Source: Poriferisodalis sp965221945
Lineage (GTDB): Bacteria > Actinomycetota > Acidimicrobiia > Acidimicrobiales > Poriferisodalaceae
Reading direction: 5' to 3'
Assembly: GCF_965221945.1 (NCBI RefSeq)
Contig: NZ_OZ244925.1
Span: forward strand, 2,418,001 to 2,482,000
DNA: 64,000 bases
How positions within the stretch are numbered: position 1 is the stretch's first letter; each line of letters opens with the position of its first letter. The translations under genes and the position numbers were made by a program. The notes below the pieces were generated by a model. That model was not told the origin of the DNA. It saw only the letters and a program-made list of their open reading frames with translations, and did no database searches. Shown here one piece after another: positions 36,628-45,122 of this stretch.

Positions 36628-38028
36628 TCAACGGCTGCAGCGGGCGGTGACGAAGTCGCGTAGGGCGGCAAGATCTTTGGACAGCGCAGTGAGGTGCTCC
36701 TCGCGGTCTGCCAGGGCTGTGAGCGCTGGCGGTAGCTCGGGTTGGCGGCCGGTGGCTTCGAGTACGGCCTCGCCGAACTTCGCGGGATGGGCAGTTGACA
36801 TCACGGCCATGGGGGTGCGCCAGCCGCCGGCAGGGACGTCGCGGCGAGCCACCGTGAGAGCGACCGCGGTGTGAGGGTCGATGAGCCGCTCGTCGGATTC
36901 GTTCACTGCGGCGATGGTGGCAGCCACCTCGGCTTCGCTCGCTGCGCCGGCATCGAAGTCGGCGCGCAGGCCGACTTGCACATCCGGAGCCAGCGTCAAG
37001 GAATTCTCAGTCCGGAATTGGGCCATGTCGGCTGCCAGCGCGGCTCCGCGACGACCACCCAACTCGAACAGCAGGCGTTCGAAGTTGCTGGACACTCCGA
37101 TGTCCATGGCCGGGCTGGTGGAGGGCCGCACCTCGCTGATGGCCATGTCGCCGGTGCGGTGGGTGCGAGCCAGGATGTCGTTGTGGTTGGTGGCAACCAC
37201 GAGCCGGTCGATCGGGACGCCCATGCGGCGGGCCACGTCGCCCGCAAGAACGTTGCCGAAGTTGCCGGTCGGCACGCAGAACGACACGGCCCGCTCGGGT
37301 GCGCCCAGTTTCACCGCAGTGGTCACGTAGTAGACGGTTTGCGCAGCCACGCGGGCCCAGTTGATGCTGTTCACCGCTCCCAGCCGCATCCGCTCGCGCA
37401 ACGGTCGGTCGCCAAACAGCGCCTTCACCAAGTCCTGGCAATCGTCGAAAGTGCCGTCGATGGCCACGTTGTGAATGTTCGGGCTGTCCACCGTGGTCAT
37501 CTGGCGCCGCTGGATCTCGGTGACCCGGCCAGCCGGATGCAGCATCACCAACTCGATGCCCTCACGGTCGCGGCACGCATCGATGGCCGCCGAGCCGGTG
37601 TCTCCTGAGGTGGCGCCCACGATTGTCATGGTCGTGCTGCGCCGGGCGAGCTCGTGTTCGAACAGACGGCCCAGCAGCGCCAGCGCCACATCCTTGAACG
37701 ACAGCGTCGGCCCCCAATACAGCTCCACGAGGTGTTCACCCGCGGCCAACCGGCTGGTCGGCACCACGTCGGGATGGGTGAAGGTGGAGTACGCGTCGAG
37801 TGTCAGTGCGGCCAGATCATCGGCATCCAGCGACGGCGCTACGAACGGAGCCAGCACCCGTGCTGCCACCTCGTGGTACTCCAGACCTGCAAAGTCGGCC
37901 AAGTCGCTCGCGTTGATCGCCGGCAGTTCAACGGGCACATACAGCCCGCCGTCGGAGGCCAGGCCCTCGAGCAGCACATCGCCGAATTCCAGGATCGGGG
38001 CGTCGCCCCGGGTGCTGATGTAACGCAT
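36628..38028 (-). CDS. thrC: Threonine synthase
   Basis: This PLP enzyme converts O-phosphohomoserine to threonine. The 466-residue protein is of the longer type with N-terminal MRYISTRGDAPILEFGDVLLEG, the PLP lysine K112 in GPTLSFKDVAL, IVGATSGDTGSAA and the phosphate loop VPTGNFGNVLAG. The ATG at 38028 gives the standard start; a TTG five codons upstream is also open. It lies 24 bp after hom. Homoserine kinase (thrB) is not found here; the region downstream holds vapBC and the RCC1 genes. A copy of its 3' end is at 33479-33690. Confidence 0.96.
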   Translation of the reverse strand: MRYISTRGDAPILEFGDVLLEGLASDGGLYVPVELPAINASDLADFAGLEYHEVAARVLAPFVAPSLDADDLAALTLDAYSTFTHPDVVPTSRLAAGEHLVELYWGPTLSFKDVALALLGRLFEHELARRSTTMTIVGATSGDTGSAAIDACRDREGIELVMLHPAGRVTEIQRRQMTTVDSPNIHNVAIDGTFDDCQDLVKALFGDRPLRERMRLGAVNSINWARVAAQTVYYVTTAVKLGAPERAVSFCVPTGNFGNVLAGDVARRMGVPIDRLVVATNHNDILARTHRTGDMAISEVRPSTSPAMDIGVSSNFERLLFELGGRRGAALAADMAQFRTENSLTLAPDVQVGLRADFDAGAASEAEVAATIAAVNESDERLIDPHTAVALTVARRDVPAGGWRTPMAVMSTAHPAKFGEAVLEATGRQPELPPALTALADREEHLTALSKDLAALRDFVTARCSR

Positions 38029-38052
38029 GTTCCGGCCAGTCAATCCCGCCGG

Positions 38053-39387
38053 CTACTCGCCGATCACACGGATCGCGTTGCCGATGCTCCGTACGGCGTC
38101 GAGGTTGCGCACGTCGCGCAGCGTTGACGCCACGTCGGCTTCGCGAGCGCGGTGGGTGATGAACTCCAAGTGTGCGATGCCGTCGGCGGCACCGCCCCGT
38201 GTGGTCTGCTCGACCGAGCGGATCGACACGCCGTGCTGGCCGAAGACGCCAGCCACCGCGGCAAGCACGCCGGGCTTGTCGGTCACGTCGAACTGCAGGT
38301 GATACGCGGTGTAGGTCTCGTCGATAGGCCGCAGCCGCGCCGCGGCCAGCGGGCCGAAGCCATCGCAGACACCCCGGCGCAGGTTCTGCGACACTGTGAT
38401 GAGGTCGCCCAGCATGGCGCTGGCGGTCGGGAAGCCGCCCGCTCCCCGCCCGTAGAGCATGAGATCTTCGACGGCTTCGCCCTCAAGGAAGACGGCGTTG
38501 AAGGCGTCACGCACCGAGGCCAGCGGATGGTCGATCGGCACCATCGCCGGATGCACCCGCACAGCGATCTCGCCGTTCTGACGCTCAGCGACTGCAAGCA
38601 GCTTGATGACATGGCCCATCCGGGCCGCCGCGGCGATGTCGTCCTTGCCGATCCCGCTGATGCCTTCGGCGTAGACGTCGCCGGCCACAACCTTGGCCCC
38701 GAACGCCGTCATCGCCAGGATCGCCGCCTTGGCTCCGGCATCGAATCCCTCGACGTCGGCAGTCGGATCGGCTTCGGCATAGCCCAGACGCTGCGCCTCG
38801 CCAAGGACGTCCGCGTAGTCGGCCCCGTCCTCGGTCATCCGAGTGAGGATGTAGTTGGTCGTCCCGTTCACGATGCCCATCACCCGGGTGATGCGCTCGC
38901 CGACGAGCGAGTTGCGCAGAACGCCGATCAGCGGGATCCCGCCCGCTACGGCCGCCTCGAACGCCAAGTCCACGCCGTTGGCCGCAGCCGCGGCGAACAG
39001 CTCCTCACCGACATTGGCGATGAGCTCCTTGTTGGCAGTGACGACGGGCTTGCCTGCTCCAAGGGCGGCAGCGACGAGATGGCGAGCCGGCTCGATGCCG
39101 CCCATCGCCTCGACCACCACATCCACGTCATCGGCCACCACCAGCGATTCGCTGTCGCGGGTCAATACGCCATCGGGCAGTTCCACCGTTCGCTCAGCGC
39201 TGAGATTGCGGACCGCGACACGGATGACCTCGAAGTCCAGCGCAGTGCGTCCCGCGAGATGCTCGTTGTCGCGCTGCAGCAGCGACACCAGCGCCGCCCC
39301 CACGTTGCCGCAGCCCAGAATGCCGACGCGCAACGGCCGGGCCTCGCCGGCAGGAGCCTGCTGAGATGCGACATCGGCTTCGGGCAC
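38053..39387 (-). CDS. hom: Homoserine dehydrogenase
   Basis: It reduces aspartate semialdehyde to homoserine. The 444-residue protein has the Rossmann motif VGILGCGNVG, VVTANKELIA, FEAAVAGGIPLI, GIVNGTTNYIL and a C-terminal ACT domain (AYHLQFDVTDKPGVLAAVAGVF) that usually mediates threonine feedback. The start is the GTG at 39387; the frame is open further upstream but has no family sequence. hom and thrC form an operon. Upstream and divergent is a toxin-antitoxin pair. Confidence 0.96.
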   Translation of the reverse strand: MPEADVASQQAPAGEARPLRVGILGCGNVGAALVSLLQRDNEHLAGRTALDFEVIRVAVRNLSAERTVELPDGVLTRDSESLVVADDVDVVVEAMGGIEPARHLVAAALGAGKPVVTANKELIANVGEELFAAAAANGVDLAFEAAVAGGIPLIGVLRNSLVGERITRVMGIVNGTTNYILTRMTEDGADYADVLGEAQRLGYAEADPTADVEGFDAGAKAAILAMTAFGAKVVAGDVYAEGISGIGKDDIAAAARMGHVIKLLAVAERQNGEIAVRVHPAMVPIDHPLASVRDAFNAVFLEGEAVEDLMLYGRGAGGFPTASAMLGDLITVSQNLRRGVCDGFGPLAAARLRPIDETYTAYHLQFDVTDKPGVLAAVAGVFGQHGVSIRSVEQTTRGGAADGIAHLEFITHRAREADVASTLRDVRNLDAVRSIGNAIRVIGE

Positions 39388-39541
39388 GGCCGAAACGGTA
39401 CCGGCATCGCACCCCCGCCCCAGCAGGGATTTTGCTGACTGCCCCCGAAGATCATTCGAGTCTGAGGCATGTGGTCTTTGACCCCGGTGTCCCTTCACCG
39501 GCCGATCTCGATGTGAGGCGGAACAGCGCCTGAGGGGTCCG

Positions 39542-39568
39542 TGTAGATGTTTTGTAGATATCTTGTAG
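39542..39568 (+). promoter_or_regulatory. 11-nt direct-repeat operator upstream of the RHH/MazF pair
   Basis: TGTAG occurs at 39542, 39553 and 39564, exactly 11 nt apart, as TGTAGATGTTT, TGTAGATATCT and TGTAGCC in an AT-rich patch ending 22 bp before the antitoxin ATG. Repeats at helical-turn spacing suit cooperative binding of ribbon-helix-helix dimers on one DNA face, so this is probably the autoregulatory operator. Confidence 0.6.
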
Positions 39569-39590
39569 CCAGACGCGGTAGCGTCACGCC

Positions 39591-39827
39591 ATGGAAACCA
39601 CCACGATCCGTGTCGACCGAGGCACTCATGCGGGCCTGGTCGAGATGAGCCGTTCAAGCGGCGACAGCCTCACCGAGACGGTCCGTCAGGCCGCTGACGC
39701 CCTGCGCCGGCTGAGATTCGGGCTGCGAGTGCAACAGCAATACGCCGATTTGCGCAGGGATCCGGAGGCATGGGCCAGCTACCTGACAGAGCTCGAATCG
39801 ACCCACGTGAGCGATGGCGTCGATTGA
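39591..39827 (+). CDS. Ribbon-helix-helix antitoxin paired with a MazF-like toxin
   Basis: This 78-residue protein starts METTTIRVDRGTHAGLVEMSR followed by SLTETVRQAADALRRL, the strand-helix-helix pattern of ribbon-helix-helix antitoxins. Its last 14 bases overlap the toxin gene, implying coupled translation. It lies divergently from hom, preceded by 11-nt spaced TGTAG repeats. The C-terminal 35 residues (Tyr, Trp and acidic) probably hold the toxin. Confidence 0.8.
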   Translation: METTTIRVDRGTHAGLVEMSRSSGDSLTETVRQAADALRRLRFGLRVQQQYADLRRDPEAWASYLTELESTHVSDGVD

Positions 39828-40155
39828 CGAGATCTGGCTCACCGAATTCGGAGAGCCGTATCCGAACGAACCTGCCTCTCGCCGGCCTGCCCTCGTGCTC
39901 GGGCCGCCGGACATATTCGGCTCCGATTTTCCGATCGCAATCGTGGCACCGCTCACGACAACCCACCGAGGACTGGACCTCCATGTCGAAGTCCCCGCGA
40001 ACACACACACAGGCCTGGACGAGACGAGCTACGTGCAATGCGAACTGCTGCGATCGGTCAACGCCAATCGCCTGGTTCGTCCCCTTGGCGCGATTGACGT
40101 TGACACCAGGTGGCACGTCAGCGAGATCGTCAGCACGCTGCTCAACCACCCGTGA
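39814..40155 (+). CDS. MazF/PemK-family endoribonuclease toxin
   Basis: A 113-residue protein with the MazF order: DEIWLTEFGEPYPNEPASRRPALVLGPP at the N-terminus (RRPALVL is the family hallmark), IAIVAPLTTTHRG in the middle, then SYVQCELLRSV and RPLGAID near the end. MazF toxins cut mRNA at short motifs. It overlaps the antitoxin gene by 14 bp in another frame. The N-terminus is slightly longer than the shortest MazF proteins. Confidence 0.87.
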   Translation: MASIDEIWLTEFGEPYPNEPASRRPALVLGPPDIFGSDFPIAIVAPLTTTHRGLDLHVEVPANTHTGLDETSYVQCELLRSVNANRLVRPLGAIDVDTRWHVSEIVSTLLNHP

Positions 40156-40555
40156 TGTGCCACGGATGCCTCACCCCGCGTTGGTGAAGCCCGAGTCCGT
40201 TGAGACGCAGGCAGGGCAGTAGATCATCCCTGCACCACGACCGTCCCGGCCGCCCGATCCGGTCCGCCCCGACTGTCTGGGTGACGCGTGAACCGTAGCC
40301 ACATGTGCGACACAACGAGGGGGAATCACACCGGGTCTTGTAGAGACTGTGGGGGTCCCTGCGTTTCGCGGAGGTGGATTGCTGGATTCATGCTGCGGGT
40401 TGGTGTTGATGTCGAGTCTCGAACTCGATGGGTGTGAGCGTGCCAAGCGCGGTGTGCCGTCTCTTCGCGCTTTAGCGTTGGGTGAGGTTGTCGGGGAGGG
40501 GGTGCCGCTCTTGCGTTTGATTCCTTCCGCCGGTGGGGTGCGAAGGGATTCGGGT
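40156..40555 (+). other. 400-bp region upstream of the CWB2-binding-protein gene
   Basis: It contains the left inverted repeat (40324-40361). The frame of the downstream gene is open from 40349 but the sequence before 40556 has no signal-peptide or domain character, so I treat it as leader. A short G-rich stretch (GAAGGG) precedes the ATG at 40556. No other gene or RNA was recognised. Confidence 0.5.
40324..40361 (+). repeat. Left copy of a 36-38 nt inverted repeat flanking the two CWB2 genes
   Basis: AATCACACCGGGTCTTGTAG at 40324-40343 followed by AGACTGTGGGGGTCCCTG. The right copy at 44972-45007 is its reverse complement except for a two-base TG insertion here. Identity stops sharply on both sides. 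Inside is a small dyad (GTCT-TGTAG-AGAC). Confidence 0.9.
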
Positions 40556-43168
40556 ATGGGCCGAGACGGGACTGAACAGACGCGAAAGGCGCCACGAGGT
40601 CAGAGGAACAGGACCGTTGCGGTCGTGTTGGCCTTGGTTGTGGCTTTGGTGGCGCTGCCGGTGGTGGCGCTGCCGGCAGGCGCGAATGGGGGTGCTGCGA
40701 ATGGTGATCCGTCGATTGCGGAGCGGATTTCTGGCCCTGACCGTTACGCGACGTCGTTGCAGGCGGCGCGGGTGTTCGCGGCGGCACTTTCCCCCGTGGT
40801 CGGTTCGTCGCTCTCGGAATTCCTGAGTCGCCGACCCGCTGGTGCGTTGGATTCTGTGGTGCTGGTGTCTGGCCAGTCATGGCATGACGCAGTTGTTGCC
40901 GCCTCAGTCGCGGGTCAGTTGGATGCTCCGGTGTTGCTGACGCCCGCTGACGGGCTCGGCGAAGAGGCGATGGGTTTCTTGAGGGCTGCGGGTGTATCGG
41001 AGATTGTGGTCATCGGCAATGAGCGGCTGGTAACGCCGACCGCGGTCGACGCCTTGGCGGAGTTCGATAGCGAAATTGAGCGAATCACCCGCGACGATCA
41101 GTACGCAACGGCGAGTGCCGTCGCGCAGCGCATTGGTGATCCAGGGGCGATGGGATCGTTGGGCGGCACCGCGATATTGGCCAATGGCGAGGTGTTCGCT
41201 GACGCCATGGTTGCCGGCACGTTTTCCGCTCGGGGCGTCCACCCGGTGCTGCTGACGCCCCGCGACTCGCTGCATCCAGGGGCCGCGAGCTATTTCTCGC
41301 GTGGGAGTGTCGAGCACGTCGTGGTCATGGGCGGCGCGGCGGCCGTCTCCGCTGAGGTCGAGCAAGAGCTTCGCAGTCTCGGCGTGGCCGTCACACGATT
41401 GGCTGGTGCGACGCGTTTCGAGACCGCAGCAAGAACCGCAGCGTTCATTGACGGCAAGTACTCCGGGTCGCCGGACCGTTGTTTCGACAATTCTCGTATC
41501 GGGTTGGCGAACGCTCATGTCCCGTTCGACGCGTTCAGTGCGGGTCCGGTGCTGGCCAAGCTGTGCGCACCATTGCTGCTGACCAATGCCGGCTCGCTGG
41601 ACTCGGCAACTGCGAACGCGATCGAGGTTGGCGCTTCGGCGTTCGGGGCTGACGCGGTCGTGTTCGGCGGTACAGCGGCTGTTTCCGACAATGCGCTCCT
41701 CGCTGGCGGCTCGTTCAGTTCCGTCGTGCAGGTGAGCCCGCGTTTCTATCCTCGCGAACTCGAAGGGGCAGAGGCGCTCGAGGAGTTGTTCGCCGCTGCG
41801 GCGGGGCGGCGCGCTGAGATCGTGGCTGCGCTCACAGCGATGATCGACTCGGGCGAGTACGGCATCGACGGCGACAACGTCCTTCGAGGCCCTGCCGGCT
41901 TCGAAATCGACATGGGCGAATGCCCCGCTGAGTGGTCCGCCGCGACCGGCATCACCGACTCGCAGATCCGCATCGGCCAAACCGCCCCTCAGTCGGGCAA
42001 CCTCGCTGCCTACGGCAACATCGCCCACGGCTTGGGGAACTACTTCGACTGGGTCAACGAGAACGACCCGATCATGGTCGACGGCTCCCCGCGTGACCTG
42101 ACGCTGATCGTCAAGGACGACGGCTACATCGGTGCTCACACGATCGTTCTTGTGGACGAGCTGATCCGAGCAGAGAACGTGTTCGCGATCAGCACTTTGG
42201 ATGCGGTGAACGCCTTGCCGGTGTACGGCAAGATCAACGAGGAGTGCATCCCGCAGCCGATCGTGCTCGGCGGCTATCCGGTTTGGGGCGACCCGGTGAA
42301 CCACCCGTGGACCACCGGTCTGCAGACGTCGCGATCGACCGAGTCGATCCTGTGGGGCGCCTGGATCAGGGACAACCTGTCTGATCTGCTGCCCGTCAAG
42401 GTGGCCGGTCTGGTGATGGACAACAGCGTCAGTCGGGTCTACGAGGAGGCCTTCGAGGTGTGGGCGGACGCCAATCCCGACGTCGTCTCGGAGTTCCTGC
42501 CGGTGCGTGACGACCCGGCTGCGCCGACGCTGACCAACGAGATGGCCGAGATCGCAGCCTCAGAGCCTGAGGTGTTCATCTCGATGACGGTGGGCTTGGC
42601 GTGCTTGATGGCCGTCCAGGAAGTCGGCGTGAGCGGTCTGATCGATGACATCCGGGCCAGGGGCGGAGCACTGTTCACGCCGTCGCTGTGCAAGAGCATC
42701 GAGAACTACATGAAGCCGGCCGGCGACTTCGCGGACGGCTGGTGGATTGTTGGCGGCGCGTCGAAGGACTCCACCGACCCCAAGTACGCGGACGACCCGT
42801 TCATTCAGTTCGTCAATCAGAACCTCGCCGCGGGAGGCTTGGACCCCACCGATTCGCTGCCCGCCATCGGCTACACCTTCGGCTACCCATACGTCGAGGC
42901 GCTGCGCATCGCAGCGGAGCTGCCTGGCGGCCTCGACCGCACAAATTTCATCCTGGCGATGCGTTCGCTGAGCATTCACCATCCGATGATCATCGACGGC
43001 ATCGTCGCCGAGTTCAACGGCAACGACGACGCGTTCTTCATCGAGGGTTCAGAAATTCTCCGGTTCGACGCCACCGCTCAGGCCTGGAATCAAGTCGGCA
43101 GCATCATCGACGTCAACGGCCAGACGCCGAATTGTGCCTGGGACTTGGTAGAGGGCGAATGCAGATGA
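40556..43168 (+). CDS. Three CWB2 wall-binding repeats fused to an ABC-type periplasmic (Leu/Ile/Val-type) binding domain
   Basis: An 870-residue exported protein. The signal peptide spans ~20-45 (VAVVLALVVALVALPVVALP). Residues ~57-385 are three CWB2 repeats (RISGPDRYATSLQAARVF, VVMGGAAAVSAEV, TRLAGATRFETAARTAAF), which bind anionic wall polymers. After a ~75-residue helical linker, residues ~465-850 form a type I solute-binding fold like branched-chain amino acid receptors (IRIGQTAPQSGNLAAYGN, YTFGYPYVEALRIA). Binding proteins of monoderm bacteria are normally lipoproteins; here wall repeats would anchor it. No permease or ATPase gene is near. Ligand unknown. Confidence 0.88.
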   Translation: MGRDGTEQTRKAPRGQRNRTVAVVLALVVALVALPVVALPAGANGGAANGDPSIAERISGPDRYATSLQAARVFAAALSPVVGSSLSEFLSRRPAGALDSVVLVSGQSWHDAVVAASVAGQLDAPVLLTPADGLGEEAMGFLRAAGVSEIVVIGNERLVTPTAVDALAEFDSEIERITRDDQYATASAVAQRIGDPGAMGSLGGTAILANGEVFADAMVAGTFSARGVHPVLLTPRDSLHPGAASYFSRGSVEHVVVMGGAAAVSAEVEQELRSLGVAVTRLAGATRFETAARTAAFIDGKYSGSPDRCFDNSRIGLANAHVPFDAFSAGPVLAKLCAPLLLTNAGSLDSATANAIEVGASAFGADAVVFGGTAAVSDNALLAGGSFSSVVQVSPRFYPRELEGAEALEELFAAAAGRRAEIVAALTAMIDSGEYGIDGDNVLRGPAGFEIDMGECPAEWSAATGITDSQIRIGQTAPQSGNLAAYGNIAHGLGNYFDWVNENDPIMVDGSPRDLTLIVKDDGYIGAHTIVLVDELIRAENVFAISTLDAVNALPVYGKINEECIPQPIVLGGYPVWGDPVNHPWTTGLQTSRSTESILWGAWIRDNLSDLLPVKVAGLVMDNSVSRVYEEAFEVWADANPDVVSEFLPVRDDPAAPTLTNEMAEIAASEPEVFISMTVGLACLMAVQEVGVSGLIDDIRARGGALFTPSLCKSIENYMKPAGDFADGWWIVGGASKDSTDPKYADDPFIQFVNQNLAAGGLDPTDSLPAIGYTFGYPYVEALRIAAELPGGLDRTNFILAMRSLSIHHPMIIDGIVAEFNGNDDAFFIEGSEILRFDATAQAWNQVGSIIDVNGQTPNCAWDLVEGECR

Positions 43169-43224
43169 CACGGAACCTTGCCGACCTCCTTGACGTCGAG
43201 CTAGCCATGCCGCACTTGCCAATA

Positions 43225-44964
43225 TCACGGTGGGGGCACCTTGGCAACGTGAATCGGCCGCTGAGGTCTGATCTTTCCGTCGTGGAGGGAAAAGGCGATG
43301 CTGCGGCCGTCGGGCGACCACTCGGGCGTGAGGATCTTGAATGCTTGGAAGACGCTGCCGGTATAGCGGACCACCGTCCCGACTTCATCGTCGTCGAGGT
43401 CCAGCACTTTGATGTAGCTCTCCCATTGACCGTCTCCTAATGAGGCACTGCCGAGCAGTGCGATCCGGCAACCATCGGGTGACCACGCGTACTTCGAGAA
43501 CTTGATTCTGCTGAGGCTGACTGGCCATACCGGCTTCCAATCGGATCCGTCATCGCGCACCGTTGCGACGCCCCCGCCGTTCTGTACCGAGATGCGTTCG
43601 CCATCATCGGTCCAGTCGTGGCCTTGATAAAAGACGGCGCTCGCATCGACATTGGTCTCATTGCTTCCGTCGGCATCGATGATCGCTAGGCGTGAGTTGC
43701 GGAAGTGGTCCTCGGGATCGGGGTCGTCTGAGAGATCCGTGCGGCGGAACAGGATTCGCCGGCTGTCAGGCGACCATCTCGGGGCGATGTCCTGCACGCT
43801 CGAAGCGGTGAGTTGGATTTCCCCGGTTCCGTCGATGTTGATGACGTAGACATGAGCTACTACCTCCCCATGCAGAACTTGGTCGGTGAATCGGACGAAC
43901 GCAATGCGCGTGCCGTCAGGTGACCAAGCCGGGTACGAGCCATTGGTCAGCTTGGCTCGGTTGCTGCCGTTGACATCTGCTGTCCAGATCTCGCGGTTGC
44001 TCTGGAAGGCGATACGGCGGCAATCCGGCGACCATGTGGGGAAGATTGCGTCGACGTCGTCGATGATCACTCTGGGTTCGGTGCCGAGCCCCAGATCGCA
44101 TTCGACGCCGGGCGCAGTACCTATCGCGAGGTAGTTGTCGATTGCGGCGTCCGAGACTGCTGCTTGTCCGCCAAGAACGTGCACAGCGAGCTTGTCGCCG
44201 GTAGCGGATCCGATGGCCGTGCGTGCCCGGTGGAGGTGCTCGGCGGTTTCTGCGGGGATCCGGTCGGGATCTGCGAGCAGCAAGGGAGTGCACAAGCGGG
44301 CCATCAGGGGTGCGGCGCTGAATGAGTCGAACGGCACCTGGCCACGCGCCAAGCCGGCACGGCGCTCGGTGAAGCACGTAAGGCTGTAGCGGCGCACGAC
44401 GAACTCTGCAGCGGCGACGGCGGTGTCATAGCGCGTCGCGCCAGCTAGGCGCGTGACCTCGATGCCGAGATCAGTGATCGAATCCTCGATGATCTCGGGC
44501 AGTGCGCTGGTGCCGCCCATCAGGATGACGTGCTCAACGTCCGTTTCAGTCAGATAGCGGGCGACGTCGCGGCGAAAGATGCTGGGTTTGGTCAGCAGGA
44601 TCGGATGGTGGCCCTGCGCCGCGAACGGGCCAGCGACGAGAGCATCAGCGAACACTCTGCCGCTGGCCACGATCGCGGTCCGGCCGTGTCCCTTCATGTC
44701 GCCGGGCGTGCCGAGCCGCCGCGCAGCCGCAACCGATGTCGCGTACTGGTCCGGTCGAGTGACACGTTCGACGGATATGCCCCGCGCTTCGAGTTCGGTC
44801 ACCACGGAGGGCCCGACTCCGTCGGTGTCGCAGTTCGCACCTACGATCAAGGCGTTGGACACACCGGTGCGCCGCAGGAACGCTGCAGCGTCGGAGCGCA
44901 ATTCGCCCGAAGGCGTGGTGAGCACCGGCGCCTTGAGCATTCCTGCCAGCGGCGCGGCAACCAC
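43225..44964 (-). CDS. CWB2 repeats fused to a TolB/WD40-like (PD40) propeller, 5'-truncated
   Basis: The 579-residue open frame starts inside a first CWB2 repeat (VVAAPLAGMLKAPVLTTPSGEL), then has two full repeats (ERVTRPDQYATSVAAARRL, TRLAGATRYDTAVAAAEF) and from ~residue 295 five or six PD40 blades (FPTWSPDCRRIAFQSN, PAWSPDGTRIAFVRF, PRWSPDSRRILFRR, PEWSPDGRSIAFSL). It lacks a signal peptide and the front of repeat 1. A TGA lies three codons before the first GTG, and the inverted repeat begins there. It is probably a broken gene, not exported as it stands. It is convergent with the previous gene. Confidence 0.82.
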   Translation of the reverse strand: MVAAPLAGMLKAPVLTTPSGELRSDAAAFLRRTGVSNALIVGANCDTDGVGPSVVTELEARGISVERVTRPDQYATSVAAARRLGTPGDMKGHGRTAIVASGRVFADALVAGPFAAQGHHPILLTKPSIFRRDVARYLTETDVEHVILMGGTSALPEIIEDSITDLGIEVTRLAGATRYDTAVAAAEFVVRRYSLTCFTERRAGLARGQVPFDSFSAAPLMARLCTPLLLADPDRIPAETAEHLHRARTAIGSATGDKLAVHVLGGQAAVSDAAIDNYLAIGTAPGVECDLGLGTEPRVIIDDVDAIFPTWSPDCRRIAFQSNREIWTADVNGSNRAKLTNGSYPAWSPDGTRIAFVRFTDQVLHGEVVAHVYVINIDGTGEIQLTASSVQDIAPRWSPDSRRILFRRTDLSDDPDPEDHFRNSRLAIIDADGSNETNVDASAVFYQGHDWTDDGERISVQNGGGVATVRDDGSDWKPVWPVSLSRIKFSKYAWSPDGCRIALLGSASLGDGQWESYIKVLDLDDDEVGTVVRYTGSVFQAFKILTPEWSPDGRSIAFSLHDGKIRPQRPIHVAKVPPP

Positions 44965-44971
44965 CGCGTCT

Positions 44972-45007
44972 CAGGGACCCCCAGTCTCTACAAGACCCGG
45001 TGTGATT
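44972..45007 (-). repeat. Right copy of the inverted repeat, at the broken 5' end of the second CWB2 gene
   Basis: This 36-nt reverse complement of 40324-40361 ends (minus strand) in GGGGTCCCTG, immediately followed by the interrupted CWB2 coding sequence GACGCGGTGGTTGCC. No target-site duplication is evident next to the two copies. Confidence 0.9.
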
Positions 45008-45122
45008 CACCGAACGCGAGATGTGTGCGCCCATCCCAAACGCCTCAAGACCCTGACAAGTGTTGAGACTACTTATGCACCCATGAAGGCAAGAGCTGAC
45101 CCTCAGCGCACCTTGCGTCGAG

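Noticed and set aside
40324..45007. Insertion sequence or transposon
   Set aside because: There are no transposase or recombinase genes inside and no target duplication. The inverted repeat is real, but calling it an insertion sequence is not supported.
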